From Corynebacterium occultum (GTDB lineage Bacteria; Actinomycetota; Actinomycetes; Mycobacteriales; Mycobacteriaceae), in the NCBI RefSeq assembly GCF_009734425.1, contig NZ_CP046455.1, forward strand, positions 2,790,001 to 2,854,000: 64,000 nucleotides of DNA, in the 5' to 3' direction. Position numbers and translations under genes: made by a program. Of this stretch, positions 62,165-64,000 are shown in pieces. How positions within the stretch are numbered: position 1 is the stretch's first letter; each line of letters starts with the position of its first letter. Under the pieces are notes generated by a model. The model worked only from the letters and a program-made list of their open reading frames with translations. It did no database searches and was not told where the DNA came from.

Positions 62165-63997
62165 TTACTTCAGGGCACTCTCGACGCGCTTCTTCAGCGC
62201 TGCGAACTGCTCATGAACCTCATTCGGCACCTTGGGGCCGAGGAAGGTGAGGTATGCCTCGTTGTCATCGAGGTCGCGGGCCCACTGCTCAGCCGGAGCG
62301 GTGAGTGCTTCCTTGATGTCTTCGATGGGGGTGTCCAGGCCTTCGAGATCCAGGTCCTCAGCGCGGGCGGTGTTACCGACGACGGTGGCATCAGCTTCGA
62401 CGCGGCCCTCGATGCGGTCCACGACCCACTTCAGGACGCGGGAGTTCTCGCCGAAGCCAGGCCACAGAAAACGGCCGTCTTCGCCACGACGGAACCAGTT
62501 GACCAGGAAGATCGGGGGCATCTTGTCGCCACCCTTTTCACCCATGTCGATCCAGTTCTGCAGGTACTCGCCGGCGTTGTAGCCCATGAAGGGCAGCATT
62601 GCCATCGGGTCGTGGCGCAGGGTACCGACCTTGGCCTCAGCAGAGGCAGCGGTCTGACCGGAGGCCAGCAGGGAACCGACCATGGTGCCATGCTCCCAGT
62701 CGTAGGTCTGGGTGACCAGCGGCACGGTGTCGGGGCGACGTCCACCGAAGAGAATGGCGTCGATCTTGACACCCTTCCAGTCGTTGAACTCCGGTGCGGC
62801 GACCGGGCACTGCTCGATGGCGACGCAGTAGCGGGAGTTCGGGTGGGCGGCCTTCTCGCCGGACTCGGGGGTCCAGTCGTTGCCCTTCCAGTCGATGAGG
62901 TGGGCCGGCTTCTCGCCGTCCATGCCCTCCCACCAGACGTCACCATCGTCGGTTAGTGCGACGTTGGTGAACAGGGTGTTGCCCGGCTCCATGGTCTGCA
63001 TTGCGACCGGGTTGGAGGCGTAGTCGGTGCCCGGTGCGACACCGAAGAAACCGTTCTCCGGGTTGACGGCATAGAGCTGGCCGTCCTCACGGAACTTCAG
63101 CCATGCGATGTCATCGCCGACCACCTCAGCCTTCCAGCCCGGGATGGTCGGGCGGATCATGGCCAGGTTGGTCTTACCGCAGGCAGAGGGGAATGCGGCC
63201 GCAATATGGTACGGCTTGCCCTCGGGGTTGATCAGCTTCAGGATGAGCATGTGCTCAGCCATCCAACCCTCTTCCCGCGCCATGACGGAGGCGATACGCA
63301 GGGCGTAGCACTTCTTGGCCAAGATAGCGTTGCCGCCGTAACCGGAACCGTAGGACCAGATTTCCTTGGTCTCCGGGAACTGGGTGATGTACTTGGTGTC
63401 GTTGCAGGGCCACGGAACATCTTCCTGGCCCGGCTCCAGCGGAGCGCCGACGGAATGGAGGCACTTGACGAAGGAGCCGACCTGGCCCAGCTTCTCCAGG
63501 GCCTCGGAACCCATGCGGGTCATGATGCGCATGGACATGACGACGTACTCGGAGTCGGTGAGCTGAACACCCAGCTTCGGCTCCGGATCGGTGATCGGGC
63601 CCATGCAGAAGGGAACGACGTACATGGTACGACCACGCATCGAGCCCTTGTAATGAGTGCGCATCTCCTCCTTCATCGCGGCCGGCGGTGCCCAGTTATT
63701 GGTCGGGCCAGCGCCTTCCCCGGTCTCGGAACAGATGTAGGTACGCGACTCAACGCGGGCGACATCCGAAGGGTTAGAGCGAGCGAGGTAGCTGTTCGGA
63801 CGCTTTTCCTCGTTCAGCTTGATCAGGGTGCCCGCATCAACCAGCTCTGCGGCCATGCGATCCCACTCCTCTTGGGAGCCATCGACAAAGACCACAGACT
63901 CCGGCTCGAAGAGCTCAACAGCTTCAGCAATCCACTTCAGCAGTTCTTCGTTCTCGGTGGGTGCGGGGGATTTCAATCCCTTGATCGCAGTGGTCAT
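62165..63997 (-). CDS. pck: Phosphoenolpyruvate carboxykinase (GTP)
   Basis: Converts oxaloacetate and GTP to PEP, CO2 and GDP (gluconeogenesis). 610 residues from ATG 63997, the usual length. Seen: substrate Arg region [40 protein letters not shown] and [35 protein letters not shown] with Mn-binding residues, the kinase-1 loop [13 protein letters not shown], kinase-2 [24 protein letters not shown] with the nucleotide-binding residues, and [20 protein letters not shown]. The start lies at the window edge, so its promoter is not visible. Confidence 0.96.
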   Translation of the reverse strand: MTTAIKGLKSPAPTENEELLKWIAEAVELFEPESVVFVDGSQEEWDRMAAELVDAGTLIKLNEEKRPNSYLARSNPSDVARVESRTYICSETGEGAGPTNNWAPPAAMKEEMRTHYKGSMRGRTMYVVPFCMGPITDPEPKLGVQLTDSEYVVMSMRIMTRMGSEALEKLGQVGSFVKCLHSVGAPLEPGQEDVPWPCNDTKYITQFPETKEIWSYGSGYGGNAILAKKCYALRIASVMAREEGWMAEHMLILKLINPEGKPYHIAAAFPSACGKTNLAMIRPTIPGWKAEVVGDDIAWLKFREDGQLYAVNPENGFFGVAPGTDYASNPVAMQTMEPGNTLFTNVALTDDGDVWWEGMDGEKPAHLIDWKGNDWTPESGEKAAHPNSRYCVAIEQCPVAAPEFNDWKGVKIDAILFGGRRPDTVPLVTQTYDWEHGTMVGSLLASGQTAASAEAKVGTLRHDPMAMLPFMGYNAGEYLQNWIDMGEKGGDKMPPIFLVNWFRRGEDGRFLWPGFGENSRVLKWVVDRIEGRVEADATVVGNTARAEDLDLEGLDTPIEDIKEALTAPAEQWARDLDDNEAYLTFLGPKVPNEVHEQFAALKKRVESALK

Positions 63998-64000
63998 CAC

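Overview
The window is about 64 kb of a high-GC actinobacterial chromosome, almost certainly a Corynebacterium or a close mycolic-acid-containing relative. The evidence is an AftD arabinosyltransferase, a DUF2613 protein, a TmaT-like acyltransferase, a DUF3068 protein and an MtrP-like methyltransferase, with a GTP-dependent PEP carboxykinase nearby. From memory, this gene set and order resemble Rv0211-Rv0236c of Mycobacterium tuberculosis and the alaT/aftD/pck region of C. glutamicum. No database was searched.

Layout. (1) 1-6.5 kb: a TetR regulator divergent from an internally duplicated membrane protein, then alaT, a secreted glycerophosphodiesterase and a secreted protein of unknown function. 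(2) 7.0-11.7 kb: a SipW-type export locus (three exported proteins plus an S26B signal peptidase), followed by a decayed copy of the secreted protein that precedes the locus, a CPBP protease and a small secreted protein. (3) 12-15.5 kb: a YibE/F membrane protein, ugd, dcd and tRNA-Gly(CCC). (4) 15.7-42.5 kb: a cell-surface glycopolymer locus. It contains wecB and wecC (UDP-ManNAcA synthesis), at least four glycosyltransferases, a VanW-family protein, a TagG/TagH-type ABC exporter, an ATP-grasp ligase, two PP-loop enzymes, a coiled-coil protein and a DUF6270 protein. Its middle is lower in GC and broken by insertion-sequence debris at 23.5-26.4 kb and 30.2-32.1 kb: one complete IS630-family element, an IS1380-family transposase, and remnants of IS21, IS3, IS630 and IS982 types. 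(5) 41.9-43.2 kb: decayed genes (a second copy of an alkD-arsR pair and an AbiEii-like toxin tail). (6) 43.3-52.4 kb: a GH3 lipoprotein, a universal stress protein, DUF2613, aftD, alkD, an ArsR regulator, a PhzF protein, a YitT-like protein and a DUF4383 protein. (7) 52.7-60.9 kb: mycolate/lipoglycan genes (TmaT-like, DUF3068, polytopic protein, GT4, MtrP-like) with ctaD lying among them. (8) 61-64 kb: a frameshifted DUF559/AbiEi-like gene and pck.

How the genes work together. ugd and wecB/wecC would supply UDP-glucuronate and UDP-ManNAc-uronate. The glycosyltransferases would assemble a uronic-acid-containing polymer, the TagG/TagH pair would export it, and the VanW-family protein may act at the wall. 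The ATP-grasp and PP-loop enzymes suggest that the polymer, or a peptide near it, receives an amide-linked amino-acid decoration. This is inference. The ATP-grasp gene carries a 12-G run that puts it out of frame by one base, so it may be switched by phase variation. It could also be dead, or the run could be a base-calling error.
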